This document shows positions 40,440-49,369 of a stretch of DNA of 64,000 nt, in pieces. Below the pieces are notes generated by a model that was not told the DNA's origin, searched no databases, and saw nothing but the letters and a program-made list of their open reading frames with translations. Positions within the stretch are counted from its first letter, which is position 1; each line of letters starts with the position of its first letter. Origin of the DNA: Gammaproteobacteria bacterium. GTDB lineage: Bacteria; Pseudomonadota; Gammaproteobacteria; Steroidobacterales; JABDKV01. The DNA is taken from assembly GCA_029862165.1 (NCBI GenBank), contig JAOTXU010000002.1:178556-242555 (forward strand), written 5' to 3'. The translations under genes and the position numbers were made by a program.

Positions 40440-41000
40440 CTATGCCATCAAGTCATTGATATAGCGGAACAGTTGTCTTGAGACGCGTGGTGGCGCACCA
40501 CTTTCGCGTTCCGTGCCGGCATCACGTATCAGACGACGCAGATGCTGCCGGTCTGCAGTCGGTTGTTCAGCAAGAAATTTTTCCAGGGCGCTATCGCCCT
40601 CGCGGACAAGCCGATCGCGCCAGTTCTCAACAACATGAAATCGGGCGGCTTCCGCGCGAGCGCTGTTTTGGCGTTGCGCCAGCGCCTCGCGTATCGGTGT
40701 GGCATCTATTTGCCGCATTAATTTGCCGATGAACTGCTTTTGGCGATGCAAGGCGCCATGTTTCGTCATGTGACGGGCATCGCGTATCGCGGTGCGCAAC
40801 TCCTCCGGAATTGGCAGTGCTGCCACGACCGAATCGCTCAGTTCGATCAGACTCTCACCCAAAGCTTGTAGCTCAAGCATTTCACGTTTGAGTTGTGACT
40901 TGCTTGGGCGGTCGTCAGTCTTTTTCAAATTGAGTCTGTTTCGATCCACAGTTGCTACATTAATGCATTGCGCGTTCTTGGCGGATCGCCGATGACGCAA
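40440..41000 (-). CDS. darP: Ribosome-associated assembly factor (YjgA/DarP, DUF615)
   Basis: A protein of up to 186 residues with the DUF615 core: '[22 protein letters not shown]', '[19 protein letters not shown]', and the ending '[13 protein letters not shown]'. YjgA/DarP acts in late assembly of the 50S subunit. It is rich in charged helices and has no membrane segment. The track start is a TTG at 41000; the conserved part begins near residue 33, so GTG 40949 is possible. It is divergent from pmbA, its usual neighbour. Confidence 0.9.
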   Translation of the reverse strand: MRHRRSAKNAQCINVATVDRNRLNLKKTDDRPSKSQLKREMLELQALGESLIELSDSVVAALPIPEELRTAIRDARHMTKHGALHRQKQFIGKLMRQIDATPIREALAQRQNSARAEAARFHVVENWRDRLVREGDSALEKFLAEQPTADRQHLRRLIRDAGTERESGAPPRVSRQLFRYINDLMA

Positions 41001-41222
41001 AGTTTGCTCCTTGCCGGCTCGTTACGGATTATCCAGGCGGAGCGCTGGCGAGCCGCGCCGTCAGATCACAAACGCCAAGCACCCGCCGGTCCAGCGCAGC
41101 TATAAAAACCAGGCCTGCCAGCGAACCTTGAAGAAGGAGATATCATCGGGCGCTCCGTAACAGCGTCAGTTGGGCTTGTGCATGCGTTAGAATGCCTCCC
41201 CAACAACAGGCAGGCAATACAT

Positions 41223-42575
41223 TTGAACGATCTTAGTGTTACGACCCTCGATATCGACCCGAAAGAGCTCGAGGCGACCGTGCGTACCGTTATCGACGAA
41301 GCAAAGCGTCGTGGTGCCACACAGGCAGAAGCGGCCGTCAGCGTGGATGCCGGGCTAAGTGTTGCCGTTCGTCTGGGGGATGTTGAGACACTCGAGTACC
41401 ACAGTGATCGAGGTCTGGGTGTGACGGTCTATTTTGACCAGCGCAAGGGCTCGGCCAGCAGCGCGGACCTGTCGCGCGAGGCGCTGGTGCAGACCGTAGA
41501 CAAGGCCGTCAGTATTGCCCGCTACACCGCGGAAGATCCGTGTGCGGGACTCGCCGAGTCGGCGCTGATGGCCACAACGGTGCCCGATCTGGATTTGTGT
41601 CACCCCTGGCCACTGACGCCTGACAAGGCCATTGCCCTGGCGCTCGAATGTGAGCAGGCTGCACGCAACGTTGATCCGCGAATTACAAATTCTGAAGGCG
41701 CTGGAATTAACAGCCACCAGGGACTGCGTGTGTACGGCAACAGTCACGGTTTTGTAGGGTCGATTCCGAGTACGAATCACAGCCTGAGTTGCGCGGTGGT
41801 CGCCAGCGATACGGCCGGTATGGAGCGTGATTACTGGTATGACAGTGCCCGGGCACATGATGATATGGTGGCACCGTCCACAATCGGACGTATTGCCGGC
41901 GAACGTACTGTGCGGCGTCTCGGTGCTCGCAAAATTGAAACCGTTAATGCGCCTGTGCTCTTTCCACCCGAACTTGCCCGTGGGCTCGTGGGCCACTTCG
42001 TCGCAGGCATCCGCGGTGCACCGCAATATCGAAAGGCGACGTTTTTGCTGGACAGTGTTGGGCAACAGATTTTTCCCGATTTCGTCAATATCGGTGAGCG
42101 ACCGCACTTGTTGCGTGCAGCCGGCAGCGCACCGATGGATAACGAGGGCGTTGCAACGCATGACCGAGAATTGGTTAGCGACGGCGTTGTCCAGGGCTAC
42201 GTCTTGAGCAGCTATTCGGCCCGTAAGCTGGGTCTGCAAACAACCGGCAATGCCGGTGGCGTGCACAATTTGTTGGTGCAACCCTCATTCTCGGGTGGGC
42301 TCGACGAGTTGGCGCGTGAGATGCAGACAGGTTTTTTGGTCAGCGAGCTGATGGGGCAGGGCGTCAACGGAATGACCGGCGATTACTCCCGTGGTGCAGC
42401 GGGCTTCTGGGTGGAGAACGGGCAGATCAGCTACCCGGTCCACGAAGTAACGATAGCCGGAAACTTGCGCGACATGTTCAAGAATATTGTTGCCATTGGC
42501 AACGACATAGACACGCGTGGACGCGTACGTAGTGGCTCCGTGCTACTGCAACAGATGACTATCGCCGGCGCCTAG
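41223..42575 (+). CDS. pmbA: Metalloprotease PmbA (TldE)
   Basis: A protein of 450 residues, the non-catalytic partner of TldD. Family features include 'AEAAVSVDAGLSVAVRLGDVETLEYHSDRGLGV' type sequence at the N-terminus and 'GVNGMTGDYSRGAAGFWVENG' near the end. The HExxxH motif is absent, as usual in PmbA. TTG 41223 is preferred over GTG 41178 because 'aggcagg' lies eight bases upstream and the length then equals the E. coli protein. It faces away from darP. Confidence 0.93.
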   Translation: MNDLSVTTLDIDPKELEATVRTVIDEAKRRGATQAEAAVSVDAGLSVAVRLGDVETLEYHSDRGLGVTVYFDQRKGSASSADLSREALVQTVDKAVSIARYTAEDPCAGLAESALMATTVPDLDLCHPWPLTPDKAIALALECEQAARNVDPRITNSEGAGINSHQGLRVYGNSHGFVGSIPSTNHSLSCAVVASDTAGMERDYWYDSARAHDDMVAPSTIGRIAGERTVRRLGARKIETVNAPVLFPPELARGLVGHFVAGIRGAPQYRKATFLLDSVGQQIFPDFVNIGERPHLLRAAGSAPMDNEGVATHDRELVSDGVVQGYVLSSYSARKLGLQTTGNAGGVHNLLVQPSFSGGLDELAREMQTGFLVSELMGQGVNGMTGDYSRGAAGFWVENGQISYPVHEVTIAGNLRDMFKNIVAIGNDIDTRGRVRSGSVLLQQMTIAGA

Positions 42576-42762
42576 TGGCAGCAGTTTCGGCGGTGACCTC
42601 CAATGTCCGGACTCGAATGCGGACTCAATGGTCGATGCAGCACTGAAGCATCTCTATGGATGCAGGTGTTGCAAGTCCAACAGCGAAGATGACAAGCCGC
42701 TGATGTGGGATCGCTGATAATCAAATATGTCACTCCGACAAAATAGTGTCGGCGCGGCATTG

Positions 42763-43866
42763 CTAGCGAGACAGGGCGGCTGCGTATACCTTTTCGTAGG
42801 CGCTCAGCATTGCGATGTCGGAATAATATTGTTCGACGTGCTGGCGATTCTCCGCGCCGAGCGCCTGACGCCGGCTGCGATCGCCCGCCAATCGAGTTAA
42901 TCCATCCGCCATAGTGGCCTCGACTGTCGGACCTAATGAGACAATATAGTCGTGCGCCGAGCCAGGCAGTGAGGCCTTCACGTCGCCTACATCTGTCGCG
43001 CAAACCGGTAGACTCGCTGCCATTGCTTCGAGCAACGAGACCGGTTGTTGTTCCGAGTCACTTGACAGCGCGAACACATCAAATGCCGAGTAGGCCGCTC
43101 GTAGATCGCTAAGGTGTCCGGTGAAATGCACCAAAGAATCGATCGAACCCGCCTCTGTCTCCAGCCCACCGCGCTCTGATCCGTCGCCGACTATGACCAA
43201 GTGCATTGGTGAATATTCCGCGGCCGAAAAAACGCGCAACAAGCGACCAAAGTTTTTGACCTTCCGCAGATGACCGACGGTTCCAACCACCACCGCGTCA
43301 GCCGGAATACCCAACGATTCTCTGAATGCGGCGCCCAAATGCGGATCGCGATTGAATACCGATGCGTCAATCCCGTTGGGTATAAAGTGCAAACGCTGCA
43401 ACCGCCATTTTTCTCGTCCGATACGCTCCAGCCGACGACTGGGGACGATTGTGTCGACACCCTGTAGAACCAAACGACGTGTCCAGTTTCGCCGTAACTT
43501 GAGTCGTTGTGCTTCGTCTACATTAAAACCGTCTTCGTGGTGCACGATCCGTCGCATTCCAACACTGCGCGCGGCGATGACCGCGTCGATCGCCCCCCAG
43601 TTATAACTTAGCAAAAGATCCGGTGCTTGCTCTTGCAACAACTTGCGAAAAAAACGTGCAGCGGATCCGGGACCGGGGCCTGACGCGAAATCGACCAGCT
43701 GCAAGTCCGTATCATCGGCTAGATCGGCAGCACCGGTGCGGCCGTCCATCGCAACAACAGTGTGACGATACTTCGCACCTAGTCCACGCATGAGCGTGGC
43801 CGCGCGCACCTGTGGTCCGGCCGCGCAGTAAGTCGGAAAGACATGCAATAAGTGGCGGGAACTCAC
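42763..43866 (-). CDS. GT4-family glycosyltransferase coupled to the oxidoreductase-epimerase gene
   Basis: A 367-residue GT-B glycosyltransferase with 'LHFIPNGIDASVF', 'VVVGTVGHLRKVKNF' and the EX7E motif 'EQQPVSLLEAMAASLPV'. It begins with GTG at 43866, overlapping the TGA of the upstream fusion gene (GTGA), so translation is coupled. The pair probably makes and then transfers a modified sugar. It is unlinked to the polysaccharide locus at the window start but may serve the same or another glycan. Confidence 0.85.
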   Translation of the reverse strand: MSSRHLLHVFPTYCAAGPQVRAATLMRGLGAKYRHTVVAMDGRTGAADLADDTDLQLVDFASGPGPGSAARFFRKLLQEQAPDLLLSYNWGAIDAVIAARSVGMRRIVHHEDGFNVDEAQRLKLRRNWTRRLVLQGVDTIVPSRRLERIGREKWRLQRLHFIPNGIDASVFNRDPHLGAAFRESLGIPADAVVVGTVGHLRKVKNFGRLLRVFSAAEYSPMHLVIVGDGSERGGLETEAGSIDSLVHFTGHLSDLRAAYSAFDVFALSSDSEQQPVSLLEAMAASLPVCATDVGDVKASLPGSAHDYIVSLGPTVEATMADGLTRLAGDRSRRQALGAENRQHVEQYYSDIAMLSAYEKVYAAALSR

Positions 43867-46064
43867 CGATTTCGTGGCGCGTAGATTCGGATCGCGGCAT
43901 CGAGAAAAGCCTCGCGTTCCTCCACGGGTTTCCAGCCCAGTTCGACACGGGCAGTGCGGCTGGAAAAACCAGCGGCGAGTGCGCGGGATTTCAGATCACG
44001 ATACGCAGGGAATTCGACCTTCCTTCCACCGATGCGTTTGACGATCCACTTGCCCACTTCCATGGTTTGGCTCAACCACAATGGCCGCTGATGAAATTTG
44101 ATTGGTCGCCCGGTGGCGCGTTCCAGTTCTTCGACGATGTCCTTGCCGGATAGTCCCGGATCGGCACATAAATTGATAGCCTGGCCGTCGATGCCGGCGC
44201 CGTCGGCCAGTGTTGCAGCCACGAGAGCATCTGCTACGTCGTCGGCCAACACTAATGGCAGCGAGTGGTCTCCAGCACCCCAGCCGACACAATGATTGTC
44301 ACGCACCCACAGACCGAGACCCGAGTGTTGCATCGGCGTACCTTCGCCGAGCACTACCCCCGGTCGGGCCACAACCAAACCCAGACCAAGACGTTCAGCG
44401 GTGCTGCGTAGCACTTTCTCAGCTGCGGACTTGCCCTTCGCATACAACGGTCGTTTATCCGGTTGCGGGTCGGTGTCCCAGCTGTCATCAATGACGTCTG
44501 ATCCGTTGTCACGACCCGTATATAGCGCGGCAATAGAGGACACATAGACCATACGCTCGATTCCAGCCGTGGCGCATTGTTCGGCAACTTGCGCCGAACC
44601 GCGCACCATGACTGCATCGACCTCTTCCCAGCTCGTTCCATTGCCGGTCGCCAGGTGCACACAACGGGTCGCGCCGCGCAACGCCTCGCTCATGCCTGAC
44701 TCATCGCCCAGACTGGCCTGCACAATTCGCAGGCGCCCAGCCAGCGCCGGCTCAACTATTGCCGATGGCAAGCTATGCAGGCGACGTACGACACAAGTCA
44801 CCGGCACATTCTTTGCAAGCAATCGCCGCACCACGCGTTGGCCAATAAAACCGGTACCGCCCAGAACGACGACTTCTCCTGATCGGGCTGCGCCGGCTGC
44901 AGGGAAAAGTGGCGCCGGAGTGGCATCGCCGGTGGTGTCGCCTGCAACTGCATCCGCCCACTCGGTCACTGCGATGGCGGTGTTGGCGTTGTTTGGCAGG
45001 GCCGCGCGTGTACGCAGCGCCTTGTGAAAGGCCTGGATTGACCCACGCATACTGAGATAGAAAGCATCACGGCGGGCCAGACCTACTGTTGTCCGCATCC
45101 AATTGATTAAATTACGCCTGGCATCGCGCCGAAGTTCGGTCCCGCGTCGCGCCCCCGCAAGATAGCTGTTCCAAAAATCCAGCCACTGTGTTTTGCGCTC
45201 CCCTGAGAGTTGATCGTGAAAGAAATCGGCCTCGATAAAGCCGTCCGTACCAAATACTTGCAGTGTGCTGCGAGTGAATGGCTGTCCAAAGGCCATGTAG
45301 AGTGTGGCGGTGCCCCGCTCGGCAACGAATGAGGTGGCCCAACGCTGATGGAAAATCTGTTTTGGATTGAGCTCCGTACTGGTCAGTTGTGCGGTGTGTG
45401 CGCGTACGACAGAACCAAGCAGGTGCTGCATCATACTTAATGGATGCACTGCTTGTTCGAAAACAATGTTTCGCGGCGCGCGAAACATCCAGTGTGAATA
45501 ATCACCTGCATCAAGTTGACGCAGGGGAACCGAGAGAGTGGCTTGCACGTGCTCAACACGGCCGATTTCTCCAGCATCGATGCGCTGGAATAAGCGTTCG
45601 ATGACGGGGCGAAAAAGATAATTGTGATTGACTGCCAGCGGCAGTCCACGCGTTTTGGCGAGTTGCGCCAGATCACGCGCGTCATCGCTGGTCAAGGCAA
45701 AAGGCTTTTCTACAAAAACTCCAATACCGGCTGTGAGTAGCTCTCGCGTCAAAGATACATGCTGATCTGGCGGGACGGTCAAATGGGCAACGTGCACATC
45801 CAGCTCCGCCAGCCTGGCCACGTCAGTCACGACTTGCACCGCGTCATAACCCTTTGCCGCCTGACGCGCGCGGCTCTCGCTGACATCACAGATTGCCACC
45901 AGTTCGACATCATCTGTCTCGGCCAGAGCGGTGAGATGAAAATTGGCGATATAGCCGGCGCCGATTACGGCTACGCGCGTCTTGCCAGTTATCTCGCGTC
46001 GCCGTGCTGGCGGCGCCGACTCTGTGGCGGTCCGAGGCTTAGTTTCCAACACGGTATCAGTCAT
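43863..46064 (-). CDS. Fusion of Gfo/Idh/MocA oxidoreductase and NAD-dependent epimerase/dehydratase
   Basis: About 733 residues. The first half is a Gfo/Idh/MocA dehydrogenase with Rossmann motif 'VAVIGAGYIANFH' and 'FVEKPFALT' carrying the catalytic-site lysine. From about residue 398 an extended SDR domain begins, 'VVVLGGTGFIGQRVVRRLL', with 'VYVSSIAALY' and the catalytic YxxxK in 'PLYAKGKSAAE'. Both halves look complete. The two activities probably act in sequence on one nucleotide sugar. The track start 41 codons upstream is replaced by ATG 46064; GTG 46079 is another option. A GT gene overlaps its stop. Confidence 0.85.
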   Translation of the reverse strand: MTDTVLETKPRTATESAPPARRREITGKTRVAVIGAGYIANFHLTALAETDDVELVAICDVSESRARQAAKGYDAVQVVTDVARLAELDVHVAHLTVPPDQHVSLTRELLTAGIGVFVEKPFALTSDDARDLAQLAKTRGLPLAVNHNYLFRPVIERLFQRIDAGEIGRVEHVQATLSVPLRQLDAGDYSHWMFRAPRNIVFEQAVHPLSMMQHLLGSVVRAHTAQLTSTELNPKQIFHQRWATSFVAERGTATLYMAFGQPFTRSTLQVFGTDGFIEADFFHDQLSGERKTQWLDFWNSYLAGARRGTELRRDARRNLINWMRTTVGLARRDAFYLSMRGSIQAFHKALRTRAALPNNANTAIAVTEWADAVAGDTTGDATPAPLFPAAGAARSGEVVVLGGTGFIGQRVVRRLLAKNVPVTCVVRRLHSLPSAIVEPALAGRLRIVQASLGDESGMSEALRGATRCVHLATGNGTSWEEVDAVMVRGSAQVAEQCATAGIERMVYVSSIAALYTGRDNGSDVIDDSWDTDPQPDKRPLYAKGKSAAEKVLRSTAERLGLGLVVARPGVVLGEGTPMQHSGLGLWVRDNHCVGWGAGDHSLPLVLADDVADALVAATLADGAGIDGQAINLCADPGLSGKDIVEELERATGRPIKFHQRPLWLSQTMEVGKWIVKRIGGRKVEFPAYRDLKSRALAAGFSSRTARVELGWKPVEEREAFLDAAIRIYAPRNR

Positions 46065-46210
46065 CTTGGTGGTATTCACGCGGCGCAGAATATCACGCTG
46101 TCGCACGCTGAATGTGACGGCGTTCCACAAAACGCGCCACCCGATGGGCCGGAAACGCCAGTGTGTTCCAGTAGCAAGCCTCAACAAAGGAGCCGCGGCC
46201 GATTCTACGA

Positions 46211-46233
46211 ATCGCGGCTGGAAGCCACTCCTA
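46211..46233 (-). repeat. Dispersed REP copy
   Basis: 'atcgcggctggaagccactcctac' is the reverse complement of the REP unit found at 33.2-33.5 kb, with one loop-side change. It lies between the OmpA-like gene and the fusion gene, 12 kb from the array, showing that the element is dispersed in this genome. Confidence 0.85.
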
Positions 46234-46338
46234 CTGGATGGTTGTGGGCGACTGGTTGTGACCGATAACCGGTGACTGCCGTTTTCTTCTCCACCTGCGT
46301 ACTTTCGATTGGGTGTTTGTGCTTACTGTCCGCCAAAC

Positions 46339-47799
46339 TCAATTTCCGGCAGACTGTTTTCCCGGTCTCAGTACCATATCGATACGCCGGTTTTTCGCAC
46401 GTCCTTCCTTTGTCTCGTTATTGGCAATCGGCTGAGTTTCACCATAGCCACTTGCCGAAATACGCGCCTCCTGAATATCCATATTGGCCAACAGGTAAGC
46501 CCGCACGGCATCGGCCCGTTCCTTGGAAAGTTTCATATTAAGTTCGTCACCACCGTATGCATCGGTATGACCTTCAATCGTGACATGTGCCTCGGGATAA
46601 ACACGCACAGCAGCCATGACCGTTTTCAGGAGGCCGAATGCATAAGGTTCGATGGTTGCTTTGCCGACCGGAAAACTCGTGCCGACCAAGCGGATAATAA
46701 TATCTCCACTCTTGCGCAAGACCTGGCCCTGGTCGTCGGTGAACATGCTTTCCACGCGATTGAATCGCTCGCGCTCGTGGGCTTGACGAGCCAACTGTTC
46801 TTCCAGCGCTAGTCGTTCATCGCTGATTCCACCAAAGCGACGTTCGAGTGAGGCAAGTTGAGTCTGTAACGTCTCAATCTGTGATGTGCTTTCATACAAT
46901 TCCTGCTCAATTTTACGATTGCGTGACTGCAGGCCCTTGATGTAGTCGGCGATCATTACGGTAGCCACTTCGTAGCCCTTATCAAAGCCAACAGAAAGGT
47001 CTGCGACGCCAGCAATCTGCTGCAGAGGAGTTTCGCCGGCACGAATCAACCCTTCAGCCTCAATATTTTCCTTGCGCGCACGCTGAACTTCATTGGCCAG
47101 GAACAATGCGTGACGTGATTCGTACTGGGCCTGGCGCGCGAGATCGCGTGGGCGGTCGGTGTCGTAACGATTTTCGGTAAGTTCTTTCTCGGCCTCGGCC
47201 AATAGTTGATTCGCCTCGTTGAAAGTCTGAGGCGCATAGCGCTCGGCCCGGGCTTCTTCGGCCTGCCCAAGCAAACGTTTGGCCTCGGTCAGGTAGGCTG
47301 CCTTTATTCCAGCCAGCTCAGCCTGCCGGTAAAATCCTTCGGCATCCTTTGCGCGTCTTTCTGACCTGGCGGCACCGCCCTGTTCAAATTCAACAATGGC
47401 TTCGCCAAAGTATCGCTCCGCCGTTTGCCAGTTGCGTTCGTCATGCAGTGCCGCGTCGACACTTCTGGCAGCCTGGCGCAACTTGATTGCGCCGGCCAAG
47501 GAAATCGCGGCCTGTTGGGCCACTTTCTCCGCTGCGCGAAATAATTCGGTAGATCTGGCGAGCCCGGTACGAATTCGGTCCAGGTTGCGGTTGGCATTCA
47601 TGTCGCGATCTGCATCGGCAAATGCCTCGCTGGCTTCGCCAAAATTTCGCGGTGAATAGACATTTGCGTTTACGGCCCTGGCAGCCTCGCGTGCCGCAAT
47701 GGCATCCGCGAACATCAGCGTCCTGACTTCCTCCTGGCTCGCGGTAGCCAGCAATGGAACACAAAGTGCCAGCACTGCCACCCATTTCTTAATCGTCAT
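46339..47799 (-). CDS. OmpA-family peptidoglycan-binding protein with a long coiled-coil N-terminal part
   Basis: A 486-residue exported protein. The signal peptide is 'KKWVAVLALCVPLLATASQ'. Residues about 25-350 are alanine- and glutamate-rich helices with DUF4398-like repeats ('REAARAVNANVYSPRNF', 'YAPQTFNEANQLLAEAEKEL'). The C-terminal OmpA domain has 'VTIEGHTDAYGGDELNMKLSKERA' type sequence with 'NRRIDMVL', which binds peptidoglycan. It probably ties the envelope to the wall from the periplasm. A 'ctggagaacgat' ribosome-binding site precedes the ATG. Confidence 0.87.
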   Translation of the reverse strand: MTIKKWVAVLALCVPLLATASQEEVRTLMFADAIAAREAARAVNANVYSPRNFGEASEAFADADRDMNANRNLDRIRTGLARSTELFRAAEKVAQQAAISLAGAIKLRQAARSVDAALHDERNWQTAERYFGEAIVEFEQGGAARSERRAKDAEGFYRQAELAGIKAAYLTEAKRLLGQAEEARAERYAPQTFNEANQLLAEAEKELTENRYDTDRPRDLARQAQYESRHALFLANEVQRARKENIEAEGLIRAGETPLQQIAGVADLSVGFDKGYEVATVMIADYIKGLQSRNRKIEQELYESTSQIETLQTQLASLERRFGGISDERLALEEQLARQAHERERFNRVESMFTDDQGQVLRKSGDIIIRLVGTSFPVGKATIEPYAFGLLKTVMAAVRVYPEAHVTIEGHTDAYGGDELNMKLSKERADAVRAYLLANMDIQEARISASGYGETQPIANNETKEGRAKNRRIDMVLRPGKQSAGN

Positions 47800-48015
47800 A
47801 TCGTTCTCCAGTCCATTGACCCGCCCGCCGTGGCGACGCGAATCATACCGCTATTTCAGGTTTGTACCCCCATTTTATGCGGCCTGCTTCGAGAATGTGA
47901 ATTGCCCATGCGGCCAGTTGATCCCGAGCGGGTCAGACCTCATTTTGGAAGCGCGAAAACTGTAGCTGTCGACCCTCAGGACAACGCGGCTCGGGAAACG
48001 CTGCGGGGTTCTGCT

Positions 48016-49320
48016 CTAGCCGTCGATCAGATCGCGCAAACTGCGGTTGGCGAGGTGCTCTCCAACGGCGTTTTCGATGTCGGTTACGATTTGATCCACG
48101 CGTTCTACCGAGCTCGATTTCAATACCTGGGCTTCGCTGGAATCGTGTCTTACCGCGTTGATTATTTGAGCTAATTCAATGTTTTCGGTGTCCCGGCCCG
48201 GCATGAGCACACCGTCTTTTGTGGTGACAAGCAGGTTGTGATTTTCCAGTGGTCCGATGATCTTGGCCAGGGCGTCTGCCGGGATTTCGAGATGATTGGC
48301 CAAAGTATTGGTAGTCCAATGCGGTTTCTCGCGTCGGAATTCATCGCCAACGAAATACATCAGCAACAACGCCAGGCGTTCGCGCAGCCGGTTGGTCAGT
48401 TCGACACGTTTACGCCCGCGTCGCAGATACTCCGGATGCTGGTAATAATACGAAACACGCGCACCCAGCAACACGACGAGCCAGCTGATGTACAACCAAA
48501 TCAATGCTAGCAGCGGTATCGCGAAGCTGGAATAAATTGCCTGATACTTGGTCGATGCCCCGACAAAAGAAGCAAACGCGGCACCGACGAGACTCCAGGT
48601 AAGCCCGCCTACCACGCCACCGAGCAAAGAAGCCTTAAATGTGACCCGTGTATTGGGAATAAACCCATAGAGAAAACTGAAGGCAAGAATAACCAGCAGA
48701 TAGGGCATGAACTGACCGGTCAGTAGCACTGTGTCGTTGATCGCCGGAATATCCAACAACCATTGTGCAAACGCGGTATTTTCTACGGTCCCTTTGAGGC
48801 CCAGGGCCGTGGCCATCAGCACCGGTGCGATGATAATAACGCTGAGGTACTCGCTGAACCGCCGGCCGAGGCTACGTGTGCGTTGCACTTGCCAGACAAA
48901 GTTAAAAGCTTCTTCGATTTTTTGCACCATCGAGACGACGGTGTAAATCAACAACGCCAGACCGACCGAACCGAGCGCCACGCCACGCGTATTGTCGACA
49001 AACGCGATGATCTGATCGGTCAACTGAACACCCTGAGGGCCCAGCGGCTGCAAGAAATGATACAGGTAGGGCTGGACCTCTTTGTGAAAGCCAAAGGCTT
49101 TGAGCACCGAGAAGCTGAACGCGATCAAAGGCACAATGGCCAGCAGAGTCGTATAAACCATGCTCATGGCACGCAACGTCAGTTCGCCGCGCAGCGAATC
49201 CCTGATCAATGCATAGGGAAAACGCGCTAATCGTGTTGCCATGCGCAACAACGCGGGCGCGTTGTCGGCACGAGGATTCCACAGGGCTTCCTCGGTGCGT
49301 TGGCGAATGATCTCCCACAT
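48016..49320 (-). CDS. YihY/BrkB-family membrane protein with a C-terminal winged-helix-like extension
   Basis: About 434 residues. Six or so membrane spans in residues 40-295 with the family signatures 'TLLAIVPLIAFSFSVLKAFG' and 'YSSFAIPLLALIWLYISWLVVLLG' (abridged) identify the YihY/BrkB (UPF0761) family, once mis-assigned as RNase BN. The last 120 residues are soluble and resemble a winged helix ('TTNTLANHLEIPADALAKII'). Function is unknown; membrane transport is assumed. The track start is TTG 49332; ATG 49320 is preferred. Confidence 0.87.
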   Translation of the reverse strand: MWEIIRQRTEEALWNPRADNAPALLRMATRLARFPYALIRDSLRGELTLRAMSMVYTTLLAIVPLIAFSFSVLKAFGFHKEVQPYLYHFLQPLGPQGVQLTDQIIAFVDNTRGVALGSVGLALLIYTVVSMVQKIEEAFNFVWQVQRTRSLGRRFSEYLSVIIIAPVLMATALGLKGTVENTAFAQWLLDIPAINDTVLLTGQFMPYLLVILAFSFLYGFIPNTRVTFKASLLGGVVGGLTWSLVGAAFASFVGASTKYQAIYSSFAIPLLALIWLYISWLVVLLGARVSYYYQHPEYLRRGRKRVELTNRLRERLALLLMYFVGDEFRREKPHWTTNTLANHLEIPADALAKIIGPLENHNLLVTTKDGVLMPGRDTENIELAQIINAVRHDSSEAQVLKSSSVERVDQIVTDIENAVGEHLANRSLRDLIDG

Positions 49321-49369
49321 AGTGTTGTGCAAAGGCGGTGCGTCAGGACGCGTGTTCAGCCTTCTTTAC

